Source: Molanna angustata
Taxonomy: Eukaryota; Arthropoda; Insecta; Trichoptera; Molannidae
NCBI GenBank assembly: GCA_963576475.1
Contig: OY754978.1
Location: 19,599,678-19,663,677 of the forward strand
DNA length: 64,000 bases
Direction of reading: 5' to 3'
Under the pieces are notes generated by a model that was not told where the DNA came from, made no database searches, and worked only from the letters and a program-made list of their open reading frames with translations. A program made the translations under genes and the position numbers. Below, in pieces: positions 21,469 through 32,519 of the stretch. The stretch's first letter is position 1. Each line of letters starts with the position of its first letter.

Positions 21469-21795
21469 AGTACAGTTAACGATACACAACCATGCCTATA
21501 CAATGCACTCAATCATTCAAGAATATTTAATATGGCACAATGAGGCGAAAAGCTATCTAAACCTTTTCTTGAAAGCTAACAGTGAGTCAAAATATATGAC
21601 ATGGTACTTACATACCAATTAGTTGCCCGGGAAGCAATATAAAAATAATTCCTTAGTGTTATTACTTAATGCAAATCAATACAAAATTTAATAGGTATCA
21701 GGAAGAGATAGGTAAACAGAAGACGATTTTGAGACGATGAAGTACCTACTTAGAATTAATAAGATAAAATAATCGTACATTTTTCGTCAAGAGGG

Positions 21796-21958
21796 ACAAG
21801 TCCGGTCAAACGGTAAAATTAAAACCCTTATGATAATCTATATCATGGATATATGTATGTATCCTAAGACATTATAGAACTCCATATGGTAATTGTATCC
21901 ATGAAATGGGTAATAATGAGGGTTTTATTCTCACCATTTAAACGGACTTGCCCCCCCA
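21796..21958 (+). mobile_element. MITE-P copy 3 (foldback)
   Basis: The left arm is GGACAAGTCCGGTCAAACGG, TAAAACCCTTATGATAATCT and CATGGATATA. The right arm mirrors it: TGTATCCATGAAATGGGTAA, AATGAGGGTTTTATTC and CGGACTTGCCCCCC. The centre holds an ATTATAGAACTCCATATGG mirror. It joins directly to copy 4, making a tandem pair of palindromes. Confidence 0.85.
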
Positions 21959-22141
21959 GGGGGCGAGTCTGGTCAACAGGCGAAATCAAAACCTTCCATG
22001 TTTGCTCATATCATGGATATAATTATATTATTGAGTTCTGTAACATATTAATATATTACAGAACTCCATGAGATAATTATATCCATGATATAGGTAAACA
22101 TGGATGGTTTTGATTTCGCCGGTTGACCAGACTTGCCCTCC
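21959..22141 (+). mobile_element. MITE-P copy 4 (foldback, well preserved)
   Basis: GGGCGAGTCTGGTCAACAGG, CGAAATCAAAACCTTCCATG and CATATCATGGATATAATTAT on the left are mirrored on the right by ATAATTATATCCATGATATA, CATGGATGGTTTTGATTTCG and GGTTGACCAGACTTGCCC. The centre is GAGTTCTGTAACATATTAAT / ATATTACAGAACTC. No coding capacity; any movement would need enzymes supplied in trans. Confidence 0.9.
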
Positions 22142-22144
22142 GTG

Positions 22145-23500
22145 ATTTAAAAAATAGTAGTTATTTTTACTTACATTTTATTTAATCACATTATTTGACG
22201 TATATTTTAGTTATATAAAATATTGAATTTAATTATTCTTTGATTTATATTGTATATATCTAGTAATATTTTTTTTTCCTTATATTTAGTAACAAAGTAT
22301 TTATATCTAAATTACATTATTTTCCGTTTTTATACCAGATATTAAACTATTGTTCAGTATATAAGTATGTCTACTTAGTTTGCATTTTTGATTGGTAGTA
22401 ATGTGGTTAATTTATTTTTTATCTAATGTCAAACATATTGTTTTATCCTAATTTTGATGTTTCGTTTAAACAAGATCCAAGATCTTGTCAAACGAATATG
22501 TTTTACGAAACAAAGTATTATTTTGTATCATGAATTTTATTGTGACTCTAGTTTTAAATTATTATGTTGTGTTTCCTTCTATCGTACTTCATAGCGAAAA
22601 AAGCTCGAAAAAACATCAAGAGCTCGCATTTTTTTCTCTTTTATATATGAAATGTTTGTATACGTAAAGATGACACAATTTTCCAAGAGAACCCACAAAC
22701 ATTTAACAAAGGGTAAATAAATACACTGGATATTTTTGTGTCGTTCTAAATAAACAATACCAAACTTATCATGTTTACGTACGGACAAGGATCCAAAGAA
22801 CGTATTTATTTGATATCCAAAGAGAGAGAAAAACAGGTTCCGAAAAATAGACAAATCTAGATGGACCTTTTCGGGTGGGACGGGGAGGGGAGTATAGTAG
22901 TCTTTCTTGAAAACCTATAAAGGTAAAATAACTCGGCAAAATAAATACAGCTCGTCAAATCTCCACTTGAACCGGGGGATTTTCAAATAAATTTCGGAAA
23001 ACAAAAGAATTAGTTAGCATGACCCCGAGAAATGGAAAAATATTCTAGAGACTCACAATACTCGCTTATACAATAGGATCAAATTCGCTTCCCGAAAAAA
23101 TAGTACCTACTCTGGAAGCCAATTAAAATAATATTTACGATTTGTTTTCTTTTTTTTACAGTAAAAAAACATCGCCCTGTTAAAAGAGGAAAATTGTTTT
23201 GGTCTTTTGAAAAAAAAAACTGAAATAATAATCGCGCTGGAACTAGTATTAAATAATATTATTTTGAAATGTTTTTTTAGTAAAAATAATTGTTAGGTAT
23301 TTTGTAAAGAAATCCTTAAATACGAAAAATTATTTGAAATTAATCTGTCTTACAGAAAATTTATTTTAATTTTATAGAAACATTTTTGATATAAGCGTTT
23401 TTGTTTTTCTAATTATCTAAAGTAAAAAAAAAATAATATTATCACGAAACAATAAATTCACTAAACATCCATCAATTGTTTTAAGTGAAAACTGAATGTT
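22145..23500. other. No gene recognised
   Basis: Strongly AT-rich. Short frames at 22485-22667 and 22579-22854 lack motifs. I see nothing else. Confidence 0.45.
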
Positions 23501-23506
23501 GTTTTT

Positions 23507-23603
23507 GAACGACCGGTTTCAAAGTGACTGCATCTTCCTCAGGGCGGATGGAAACTTCTGTCCGTACCGAGGAAGGAGCAGTCGGCTTAAAACAGGTCGT
23601 ACA
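23507..23603. mobile_element. Penelope-type remnant: two facing hammerhead-like motifs
   Basis: The minus strand of 23507-23545 reads CTGAGGA ... GAAACCGGTC, the order of a hammerhead core (CUGANGA, stem II, GAAA, short stem ACCGGT, cleavage C). The plus strand of 23567-23602 carries a decayed partner, CCGAGGAAGG...AAAACAGGTC. The two are inverted copies of about 42 bp around a 10-bp spacer. This is the same inverted layout seen in the complete Penelope-like insertion at 60247-60990, here with the middle lost. Confidence 0.6.
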
Positions 23604-23639
23604 ATAAAGCTCAATCGTGGTTTAAACAAAATTTTAATA

Positions 23640-23870
23640 AAAAATATAAGTTTATTTGAAATATGTTACATCCTCACAAATTACGTAGTGAATAGGTATG
23701 TACCTACTGTTAAAAATGCTCCTATCAAAAGCGCTACCAATCAGAGGCAACCGCTAGCACCAGGCAATCACCCGGTGAAAACATTCTAGAAGATATATTA
23801 GTATAGCCTCAGAATAGGCTGCTCCTAGTGAGGCAGTAAATTCTATTTATTTAAAGGACAAACACAGGTT
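23640..23870 (+). mobile_element. Probable LINE 3' end with hairpin
   Basis: The hairpin GCCTCAGAATAGGCT...TAGTGAGGC (23806-23834) followed by AGTAAATTCTATTTATTTAA matches the 3' hairpin of the minus-strand LINE at 8244-8278. Coding remains upstream were not recognised. Confidence 0.5.
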
Positions 23871-23879
23871 TATAAAATA

Positions 23880-24330
23880 TAAAAATTCCACAGATTTTTT
23901 CTTTAAATTTTGACAATCCTTGAATGCATTTTTGATGAGTGTATTTATATTGTATCAAAATTTCAAACAGTAATAAATATCTCGATTTTCCAGACCATGA
24001 AGGTATTTTGAAAATTTGGACAGATGAAATCATAGAAATAATTAAAAATTGTCTATGGAAAACTAATTACCTCTATGTCTATGCATTTAACACATGTTAT
24101 AATGTTAATATGAAGTCGATCGGACTTATAGCTTGGGCTGTAGAGAGGACACAAAAAGGATAATCCGTACGCCATACATACAAACACATCATGATGAAAC
24201 TCATAGTGTGCACTCTCTACATGATACCCGTTGAGAAATTGATGTAAAAAAATGCGTTTAAAAATTGTGAAATCATGACGATCCGCTATTCCAAAGTGTG
24301 AAGCGTAAAAATATTATTAGTATGAAAATT
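23880..24330 (+). repeat. Dispersed repeat H, copy 1
   Basis: It shares with 38160-38640 the words TTGTCTATGG (then AAACTAAT or AAGACTAAT), AGAGAGGACACAAA-like, ACACTCTCTACATGATACCC and TTGAGAAATTGAT, then GAAATCATGAC. Non-coding; class unknown. Confidence 0.65.
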
Positions 24331-25104
24331 GAATATTAGTAAATTTTTCCAGTTTTAAAATTCAAAAACCTATGTTTTTATTTCCACAGTAATCAGACCA
24401 TGAATGTCTCTGTTACGAAAGTGGCACCTAATTATGTTAAGAAAATGGTTATTACCACAAAAAGGGACAATCGTTAAACCTCACTGGGAGAGCAAAGTAT
24501 GAGGCGGTACATAATAGGTATAGGTATCAACTTATATAATTTCATTTGTCCATATGTTTGTGTGTCCGCGTAACATTGCTTAAAACATCTATTAACGTAT
24601 CAGGATGCGCACATTGAGAACCAAGAGGTAGGTAGAATGTATGTAATATTATTATTACAAGCGGTGTATTACTAAGAAATTTGTTTCTTTCAATTGAATA
24701 ATGCGAGGTAATAAATACGTTTCAAATATCAGGAGTGCCTAGAATAAGGCGGAAAACAAGAGGAAAATGAAATTAATTCCATTTACCAGGTAAACATAAC
24801 GTGTAGAAGGTCATTGATTAAATTCAATTCCGTCATTTTTGACGGTTCATAACAAGTATCTATATAATAATTCTTATAAAGGTGTTGCACGCACAGTATA
24901 AGGGTGTCTTCAATATCCTCATCATTCCATATCTTGATGTCCTTGATAGTGTTCGGTGTTCACTGCCTGTTGGATCTTAGATAACGCAATCATATAACAA
25001 TACCATCATTCCTGGATTCACATGGATACATACCATTAGATTACCCTCATCATTTAAACAGATTCATAAAATAGTTTCAAATAAAAAAAAAATTATTCAT
25101 CTGT
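24330..25104. other. No gene recognised
   Basis: AT-rich unassigned DNA with no open frame of note. Confidence 0.45.
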
Positions 25105-25411
25105 AGTGGAATGAAAACATCTGGCGTGGGGTAGGTGATTGCGACTTTTCCTCTGGCCATGTACAGAGAATACCAAACACGCGACTACCCAAAAAAATCA
25201 TGGTTGGTCACCCGGGAGGTAAACGGAAGATGGGGAGACCAAGACTGATATGGGAGGACGACATACGGAGAGATGCAGAAAAGCTCCTGCAGGTCCCTAA
25301 CTGGAGAACGGCGGCTAAGGATAGAAGATGTTGGAGGCACTTTTTGAAGGAGGTCAAGGCTCGATTTGGGCTGTAGAGCCATCGAAGAAGAAGAAGTGGA
25401 ATGAAAACATC
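25105..25411 (+). mobile_element. 5'-truncated LINE-X insertion with 17-bp target duplication
   Basis: AGTGGAATGAAAACATC occurs at 25105-25121 and 25395-25411 and brackets the insert 25122-25394. The insert ends in (GAA)n and encodes only the last part of a LINE protein: HPGGKRKMGRPRLIWEDDIR, NWRTAAKDRRCWRHFLKEVK, then ARFGL-stop. This is the GRP-x-RW-D-D...NWR-x2-A-x-DR-x-WR ending of RTE-like reverse transcriptases. The clean duplication and intact frame suggest a relatively recent insertion. Confidence 0.92.
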
Positions 25412-25499
25412 GTTTTAATCTGTTATATATGTAGGTACGATATTTTTTCACAAGGATGAATTTGATATAGCTATCTCACGAAACATACTGGTATAAAAA

Positions 25500-25790
25500 A
25501 AAAGCTATCGCAAAAATATCTTCCCTATCTCTTTTATTTTTCTCCGTATCCTATTGTTTTCCTAACATTGTTTTGAACTTTTCACAAATATTTTTTTTTC
25601 CTTTTTTTTATTTTTATCCTGTAATCTATATTTTCTTTTTATTTCTGTCATGAGATTACCTCAATGTACATACTGTATTGTATATTTAACATTTACTTTG
25701 GTTGGTTGGAAAAATTGCCGTTTACAAATAAGAACCACAGTGTACCTACAATATATATTTATTGAATGTTACAAATAAATAAATTGGAGC
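25500..25790 (+). mobile_element. LINE-J 3' end, copy 2
   Basis: A T-rich 3' UTR is followed by TTGGTTGGTTGGAAAAATTG, a CAAATAAGAACC...AGTGTACC stretch, and ACAAATAAATAAATT. It aligns with the LINE-J terminus at 18640-18725. No coding sequence is preserved. Confidence 0.65.
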
Positions 25791-27160
25791 CCACTCTGGG
25801 CTACATCTTGGCTAGAACTTTCGACGTAATGACGGCATCCAGTTGTGCCGATTCTCGTCATCGAGGTTCCTTGGTATTTGAGGAGGCGGTGCCCAATGGG
25901 GGGTTATAGTGGGAGGGTGTAGGAAGGGAAGGAAGGGGGAGCTAGGTCGACGTAACAATTTATGGGATTCATTTTACGCCACGTCATTCAACCGTTTTTT
26001 ACGGCAATCATGCCACCGCCATACCTGGACGTGGACAAGACCAACACTTCTCAAAGGAACCTTCTAGAAGGATCAGATCACAAAAACCAAAATAAGTATC
26101 GTTGTCGAAAAAATTCTTACATACTTAATTAATAAAAGTAAAAAAAATAATCAAAAATTATAATTTAATAAAAGTAGACAATTTAGTTTTTACTAAATTC
26201 ATAAAAGTTAAAACATTAGGTTTAGTTTTTACATTTTTACTAACTTTATCGATAGCTGTTTCGTGTTACTGTGACTATAGTAATCTTGAAAATATTAGAC
26301 AATGCGCAAATGAAAAAGTTCAAATATTAGAATAAAAAATTTAGTTTATAACGCTAACTTGTGATTGTAAGGCAGGATATGCGCTTACTCGTGATCAACC
26401 AACCCAGCAAATAACCTTAATAATTTAGTTTTCTGCGTACCCAAAAATGATATTTCTAGATGTTTGGCGATAACTGTACACTGTACACCCTTATAACATT
26501 ATGTGTATCTCTTTCATAACTCACTGTGTAATAATATTCATTCAATCAATATAAACATTTTATCGATGGCCAGTAATCTACAAAATCACCAATGCAGAAG
26601 TTAATTCAGTTCTACTGCTTCCTTATAATATGTTCTCTTTAAGTGCAGCGTTTGCAATGTTTTAGAGTTATTCGGACTCTTCTTGCGTTGTTTCAGTGTA
26701 CTGCAAAGGACTGTTATCAGTTCCCAAAAGCAGAACGAGTGTTGGTAAAATGGAAAGTAAAAAAATATATATTCTTACAGTACAAACCTCAATTATTTAA
26801 TATGAGTGTGCGTGTTTTGGGTAATTTTATCTAAAGTTGTAGAAGCTTTGCGTTCCCTTTCCCTTTGCGGAGGGTAGCGGGTAACCTTGATGTGCGTATG
26901 TGTAGGTACAGCAAACCGGACCCCAGAGTAACTCATCTCGTTCGGAGGTACTATCCCATTTTTTTTCTATCGCACAAATATTACTATTAACCCCTACCCT
27001 TGGGATCACATAGAGCGCAATCAATCCTTGATTTAGAAAAAAAATATATGAGATGGTTGGGACTAACTTTTGCACTACCTACTCACAGAGCTCATATTGA
27101 TAAACAGGATGAAAGATTAGTGACGATCGTTTAAAAGCACCTTAAAATTATATATTTGCC
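25790..27160. other. Unassigned, with two higher-GC patches
   Basis: 25790-26090 (GGAAGGGAAGGAAGGGGGAG and surroundings) and 26840-26960 (CCCTTTCCCTTTGCGGAGGG) have more GC than their neighbours but no recognisable coding or repeat structure. Otherwise AT-rich. Confidence 0.35.
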
Positions 27161-27167
27161 GACTGTC

Positions 27168-27366
27168 GTGGCATGGTGGTGAGCCATTTTAATTCTGTAC
27201 TGGCTTCCTAGTTTCAATTTCCATCTCGGGTAGGATTTAATTTATATTATTTCTCACGCAATGCCGGTTTCTTTGAGCTGGAATTACTGATTAGTTGGAA
27301 GAAAATACAGATTTGGCAATGAATTCGCTACGCGCACAGAGAGTGAAGACGTGTTCATTATTATTA
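27168..27366 (+). mobile_element. SINE-N copy 2 (decayed)
   Basis: Aligns with 16264-16482: a GCCGACTGTCGTGGCATGGT head, TTTCTCACGCAATGCCGGTT, TTAGTTGGAAGAAAATACAG, TTGGCAATGAATTCGC, and a GTGTTCATTATTATTA tail. The B box is lost (GTTTCAATTTCC). Confidence 0.75.
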
Positions 27367-27369
27367 CCT

Positions 27370-27675
27370 ACACATTTCATCCCAGTGTGGGTTTACCAGC
27401 GACATGTGTTCGGGGTGTGCATTTAGCGCAACACATTCCTGTATCCCCACGCATACCAGTTTCGCCTCATCTAAATTGGCGTTTAAATCATTTTTTTTAC
27501 TAAATCATTGCTGAACTATGTAAGATAATATTTTGCCACTTGTACCTATATTCGATTAGGTACCCGGCTCTAATGGGACACACGAAAACGATAGGTACCT
27601 AATAGAAAAGAGTTGAACCACTATTCCAAGCCGGTGCCTCATAGCCAGAAATAACAAAATAATAAAAATGGAACT
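27370..27675 (+). repeat. Dispersed repeat R1, copy 3
   Basis: CAGTGTGGGTTTACCAGCGA, TTGCTGAACTATGTAAGATA and CAAGCCGGTGCCTCATAGCC, then AATAACAAAATAATAA. It matches copies at 3551 and 11520. Confidence 0.7.
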
Positions 27676-27871
27676 CTGTCGCTCTTAAAATAAATTAATT
27701 TTGGAAACAACATAGTTTACAGAACAATATAATCGAAAAACATTTCGCTTAGAAAGAAATCGCATCAAATTATTGTCATGGAAAAACAAAATGATTAACT
27801 TGAAATAAAAAAAAATAGTTTTTCATTGTTTTGTTAGATATTATTACTATTTCTTATTTCTAATTGCTACT

Positions 27872-28066
27872 CATACAACTAACAGGTACTATGTCAACTG
27901 TTAATTAAACACGTATCCAATAACAAGTTGCCACATTATGGAGACTAATGATATTTATTGTTTCACAGACCGAAAAGACAATTAAAAACTATGTCTCCAC
28001 TGGGAATCGAACCCCGGACCTTTGGCTCAGGTGTCAGGTATCTAACCAACTAAGCCACGATGGTCA
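27872..28066 (-). mobile_element. SINE-W copy 2
   Basis: The minus-strand head starts GACCATCGTGGCTTAGTTGG, with B box GGGGTTCGATTCCC. The body is TTTTCGGTCTGTGAAACAAT, TCATTAGTCTCCATAATGTG and GCAACTTGTTATTGGATACG, as in copy 1. Confidence 0.85.
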
Positions 28067-28088
28067 AAATATATGAATTATATGAAGG

Positions 28089-28224
28089 TCAAAATATATG
28101 TAAAATATATCTCACAGACCGAAAAGACAATTAAAAACCTCGTCTCCACTGGGAATCGAACCAGGGACCTTTGACTCAGGTGTCAGGTATCTAACCAACT
28201 AAGCCACGAAGTTCAAAATATATG
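28089..28224 (-). mobile_element. SINE-W copy 3, adjacent to copy 2
   Basis: The head (28142-28214) and partial body are nearly identical to copy 2. CAAAATATATG flanks it on both sides and is also found next to copy 2. The pair looks like a local duplication or a second insertion at the same site. Confidence 0.8.
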
Positions 28225-29160
28225 CCGATTGAATCTCTTTGATAATTCGTATGTTATTGTATAAAACAAACATATGTCAATACTGAATATTTGGTTTAAT
28301 TTTTTGATCCCGGCTTCACGTAGAACAAGTAAAAATGACTGTTCTATCAGTTTACCTTAAGATAATTGGTCTGAGCTTTACATCATCCTTTTTTCTTTGT
28401 GGTATCATTTTATTATTGATCAAAGATTTGGAGTCAAAGATTGTATTGAGTTGGAGTGAGTATGTAAGTAGATTTTGAAATTTTATGCCAAAAATATTTC
28501 GAAGGATATTGAAATATAGTCTTTAAGATAGTCGAAGTATAAGGCTTAGTTTTGTGATCAGTCAATGAAGTTCATAAGATTCTTTTCAGTTTGTATCCTG
28601 GTGTATTTTTTTCAGCGTGGGTATATTGGGTTTCTACCTGCTGAAGCCTGAACAAGATTCCATAACGGAAATCAGCTGTTTATAAAAAAAAACTAAACCA
28701 TCAGCACACATATCACTTGTTATGTTATGTTAATCGTGAACGATAAAATTTGTACACATCTTGGTCGAAAATTCATCTTTGATTATGCTTACATTTCAAC
28801 TCCTTATTCTGTGCCATAGGGTAGACAGAGATATCCGTGCGCTTCTGATTCATATCTCGACATACATTCATCGAATACTTTTATGCAGGTTCTTCAGATA
28901 TTATAACTATTCATATTCTCAACTGCTGATATCAAATGATATTATAGATAAATAATTTTTCTCGAAGCTGGTTTAGCCTTATATTGAAAAAGATGGGAAT
29001 CTAAGAAACTGTGGCGACACGGCACCCAGCAACTTTTCAGGCAATCGGAAGAGTCGATTTCCGATGGTAGGGAGCCAATAGGGAGCGTCGAACTTTCCAG
29101 CCACAATGTTTTCTCTCTCCTGTTCATTACAAATCTTTATTTTTTAGTGAAATTGTATTC
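28225..29160. other. No gene recognised
   Basis: AT-rich. The open frame on the minus strand at 28942-29127 lies in a slightly GC-richer patch but has no motif I can identify. Confidence 0.4.
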
Positions 29161-29165
29161 TGTAT

Positions 29166-29525
29166 CTAAAAAGTTGTAAGAAAAATGTAGTTTTTTTTTT
29201 TTAACATGTCTACGTAGGGGACACAGCTATTAGGATTTGGGTCCATTTTGCTCTTCCGAAGAAGCGCACTACGTAGCGTTGGGAGGGGTTTGCAGTCTAG
29301 AAAAGAGTTTATTGATTCGGATTTTAAAAAGACCCGGGTTGTACGAAGGTGGAAATACAGAATTCGGAAGATCGTTCCACAGTCGGGCTGCTGTATTAAT
29401 AAAGGAGTTCGAGAAACGACTTGTTCGTATATGTTGTAGGTCCACTGTGAATGGGTGCTGCGATTGATTAAAGCGAGTGACTCTGTTGCGAGTGGGTGGA
29501 GGAGGGACCAAAGATGCAAGTTCTT
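29166..29525 (-). pseudogene. LINE C-terminal fragment
   Basis: The minus-strand frame 29269-29511 reads PPPPTRNRVTRFNQSQHPFT, LQHIRTSRFSNSFINTAARL, WNDLPNSVFPPSYNPGLFK, RINKLF. The order RT-x-RF-SF...A-x-LWN-LP-x-VFP-x2-YN-x2-FK is typical of the end of Jockey/R1-like LINE proteins. Upstream DNA is truncated. The 3' boundary is unclear. Confidence 0.7.
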
Positions 29526-29892
29526 CTGAGCAATTCCCGTGGTAGTATCTATAAAATAAACTTAATATTGTTATAATATCGTGAGTAATCTTTCATTTCA
29601 TTTTTGTACTTTACAAATTATGAACCTGGTACCGTTTATTAAAATCTGATCATTTCAATATTCAAAGAAATATCTTATAAATTAGTTAACATAATGTGTG
29701 GATCAGTACATATATTATGTAGATTTGATTTGGTTTCATCTGATTCGAATCTGCATATTAGAGATTTCAAACTTAACAATTAAACCGCAAACACTACACA
29801 CATATTATACTTCATAGATGGCAATAGTTTTAATGCATTATTTTCAAATTAATTGTTCCACATTATTCAAATATCAAAACTTTCAAAAATTA

Positions 29893-30045
29893 CATTGATA
29901 AGGGAACTCAATAAGAAGGCATAATTGGTTAAAGTTGCGCAAGCGCATAAAGTGATCACGTAAACCGGCCAATGACAGGTCGTAAGCCCTGTAGGTGCCT
30001 TCTATAATATCCCAACATCGTCTCTATTAATAAATTTAAAGTTTG
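29893..30045 (+). repeat. Dispersed repeat R2rep, copy b
   Basis: TTGATAAGGGAACTCAATAA, GTTGCGCAAGCGCATAAAGT, GATCACGTAAACCGGCCAAT, GACAGGTCGTAAGCCCTGTA and CGTCTCTATTAA. Close to copy a at 7895-8045. Confidence 0.8.
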
Positions 30046-30296
30046 TCAATAAAAATAAAATAGGAACGTTCTAAAATTTTGGAACAGAGGTCATTTGAAC
30101 TTAATTTCGTATTCTGTAATTGACGTTGTTCATTTAACTAAAATCTACATAAATAGTGCACCGTAGATAATAATATTAACTCAAATTTTCTATAGCGCAG
30201 ACTACGTATGCGTACTGTCATGTCGCCGTTATGTCGCCTAACCTAATATTTCTATTGACAATACATAACTAGTACGCTACCAATTAGGTGTGAACT

Positions 30297-30896
30297 AAAA
30301 TTAGGATCAGTGCCGAGGGTGGGTGTGAGAAGGAAATGAAAAGACGAATAGCCATGGCTAAAAATGCTTTTTCACGTCTGAACAAGATCTGGAAAGATCG
30401 AGATATTTCCAACTCCACAAAAATTAAAATCATCAGAACCCTTATCTTCCCAATATCTTTATATGCAGCCGAAACCTGGATAGTGAAGTCCCGTGACCGT
30501 GACAGGATTGACGCATTTGAAATGTGGTGTTGGCGTCGCATGTTGAGGATTTCGTGGACTGCAAGAAGAACAAATGACTCGGTCCTTAAAGAGCTCAAGA
30601 TAAAATAAAGATTGTCTACAGCATGCAGCCGCCGGGTATTGAGCTTCTTTGGTCACATCGCCAGGTAACCTGGAAAAAAGTATTATCACAGGAAGTGTAC
30701 CAGGCAAAAGAAGTAGAGGCAGATCTCCTGCGCGATGGTGTGACCAAATTAAGGAGATGACTGGGAACGACCTTTATTCGGCGGTGCGAGCTGCGGAGGG
30801 CAGATAGGACTGGAGGCGAGTAGTTCTGTCCATTGGCGGCCCCATAGATTGCGACCCTCAGCATTGAGGAAACGAAGAAGAAGAAGAAAATTAGGA
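30297..30896 (+). mobile_element. 5'-truncated LINE-B insertion with 10-bp target duplication
   Basis: AAAATTAGGA at 30297-30306 and 30887-30896 brackets the insert. The insert encodes AEGGCEKEMKRRIAMAKNAF, LNKIWKDRDISNSTKIKI, YAAETWIVKSRDRDRIDAFE, then MWCWRRMLRISWTARRTNDS. This is the post-palm region of an RTE/BovB-like endonuclease-reverse transcriptase protein. The frame stops at 30606 (LKELKIK-stop) where relatives continue. The rest (FFGHIAR..., SRGRSPARWCDQIK-like) is in shifted frames. The tail is (GAA)n at about 30874-30886. Confidence 0.9.
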
Positions 30897-30899
30897 ATT

Positions 30900-31195
30900 A
30901 TTTGAGTATTATAGAATATCGACTTGGACTGAGTGGAATAGGAACGTACCTATTTTAGCATGAACTTTCTTAATAATTACTAACGGATGTGGTATAATGC
31001 TATATAAAAAAGTAGTTCCTACATACCGAGATACATTTAACACATTTTAAACACTCACTTAAAATACAATTTTATTAAACTTTTTACTTGGTAATGAAAC
31101 ACACTTTTCAGTGGCTTTTACATTTAATTTAGTTAATATATTTAAATCTCGCTTTATAGGAAAAATTAAAGTCTAGTGTCTTCATTTGAAAATCA
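30900..31195. other. No gene recognised
   Basis: AT-rich DNA with no supported feature. Confidence 0.45.
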
Positions 31196-31620
31196 TATTC
31201 AAATTTGAACGAGGCCCGGTGTAGAAACGGCCGACACGCCCGTTGTCGTTCATAACCAGTTTCTGGGGTCTTTTGCACGTTTGGCCCGATACGAAACGAC
31301 ATTTTTTGTTTCTTAAATCCATAGTTTTGTCTTTAGAGCTATTATCACGCGCCGTGGGGTGACCAAAAGTGACCGTTATCATAAAATAATATTTATAGGG
31401 CAGTTTTGGACCCAATATGGACGGAGCCCAAAATGGAAGCGGAGTCCACGACTCGCAATTAACTCTAGCTTGTTTGTGCAAACCGAGCCTAGCACGTCCC
31501 GTCTCGTTTCATCGGGGTGGAATGATATTATGATCGGAATGAAACGGAAAATTTGTCCCATCTCTGGCACCCAAACGTAACTCGGTTTTTGAGTTACGTT
31601 CATATTTTTATTACGACTAA
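31196..31620. other. Higher-GC island, unassigned
   Basis: About 400 bp distinctly richer in GC than the neighbourhood, with overlapping open frames on both strands (31182-31481 minus, 31359-31580 plus, 31379-31699 minus). No frame shows a domain I know. A small palindrome, GTAACTCGG...GAGTTAC, lies at 31577-31599. It could be an old exon, part of an unknown repeat, or neither. Confidence 0.3.
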
Positions 31621-32150
31621 CACAGTCGCAAATAACAGTAGCACACCAAGTGACAAATGTTGGGCTTATAAATTGTATTGATTTGGTACATACATACATA
31701 TTGGGTTGTCAAATTAAAATAAAACTTTTAACATTCTTTAGTGATGAAATGTCTATGACGTGTCAAATTCATCACATCTCTGTTCATCTTATATTCCTGA
31801 TTTTCTTCTTCATGTTCATTTCAGAGGTTTATCTGCTATACGAAGAACATCTTTGAGGTGGTAATAATGATAATCAATAATGCGCCATTAATAAGATCAA
31901 TCCAAGGGCGCTATAGCTTAATGGTTGTGTTTATGAAACAAAGCAGTCTTAAGTTATTTATCGTAAATCAATGCTGTGAGCTCCAAGTATTGTCAGGGGC
32001 TACATTATTCTACACTAATGGCCCGTTCACACTAAAACTGTAATCATATTAAGCCGCCTTGTTGACTGAATCCAATTTTTTGAAGATTCAAAATACAAAT
32101 AAATATATAGCAACCAAATTTTATGATAAATATTTAACATCGCAATTGAG
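31620..32150. other. No gene recognised
   Basis: AT-rich DNA with short frames only. Confidence 0.45.
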
Positions 32151-32154
32151 ACGA

Positions 32155-32515
32155 TATTAGGATATAATAGGAAAACCAGGAATTCAAGCCACCTACAGGG
32201 CACACAACCTGTCATCGGTTGGTTTGCGTGATCACTTTATGCGTTTGCGCAACGTTCACCAATTATGCCTTTTTATTGAATTCCAGATTAATCCAATGTT
32301 TGAAAGTTCTTCATGATAATCTGATTGTTTGAAAATAAGCTGAAAAATACCATCGCCATGTACGAAGTGACCAGAGCCATATATTGAGAAACTGCATAAT
32401 GTGATCACGTAAACCAACCGATGCGATAACAGGTCGTTAGCCCTGTAGTTCTCCTATTTTATTCAAAAAACGTCTCTATTGAGATTTTAAAAATTTGTCA
32501 TAAATATCATTGACT
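32155..32515. repeat. R2rep copies c (minus) and d (plus), inverted pair
   Basis: At 32155-32290 the element is inverted: CACCTACAGGGC, GTGATCACTTTATGCGTTTG, CGCAACGTTCACCAATTATG. At 32335-32515 a plus copy follows: AATGTGATCACGTAAACCAA, ATAACAGGTCGTTAGCCCTG, AACGTCTCTATTGAGAT. The two face each other around a short spacer that also carries the family's left flank. Confidence 0.7.
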
Positions 32516-32519
32516 CCCG

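Noticed and set aside
21281..21512. Long overlapping open frames on both strands rich in Cys/Val/Tyr or His/Thr
   Set aside because: They are translations of a CA/CATA microsatellite.
31182..31699. Overlapping frames of about 100 residues as a host gene
   Set aside because: No domain, splice signals or codon pattern supports any one frame; kept only as a GC-rich island.
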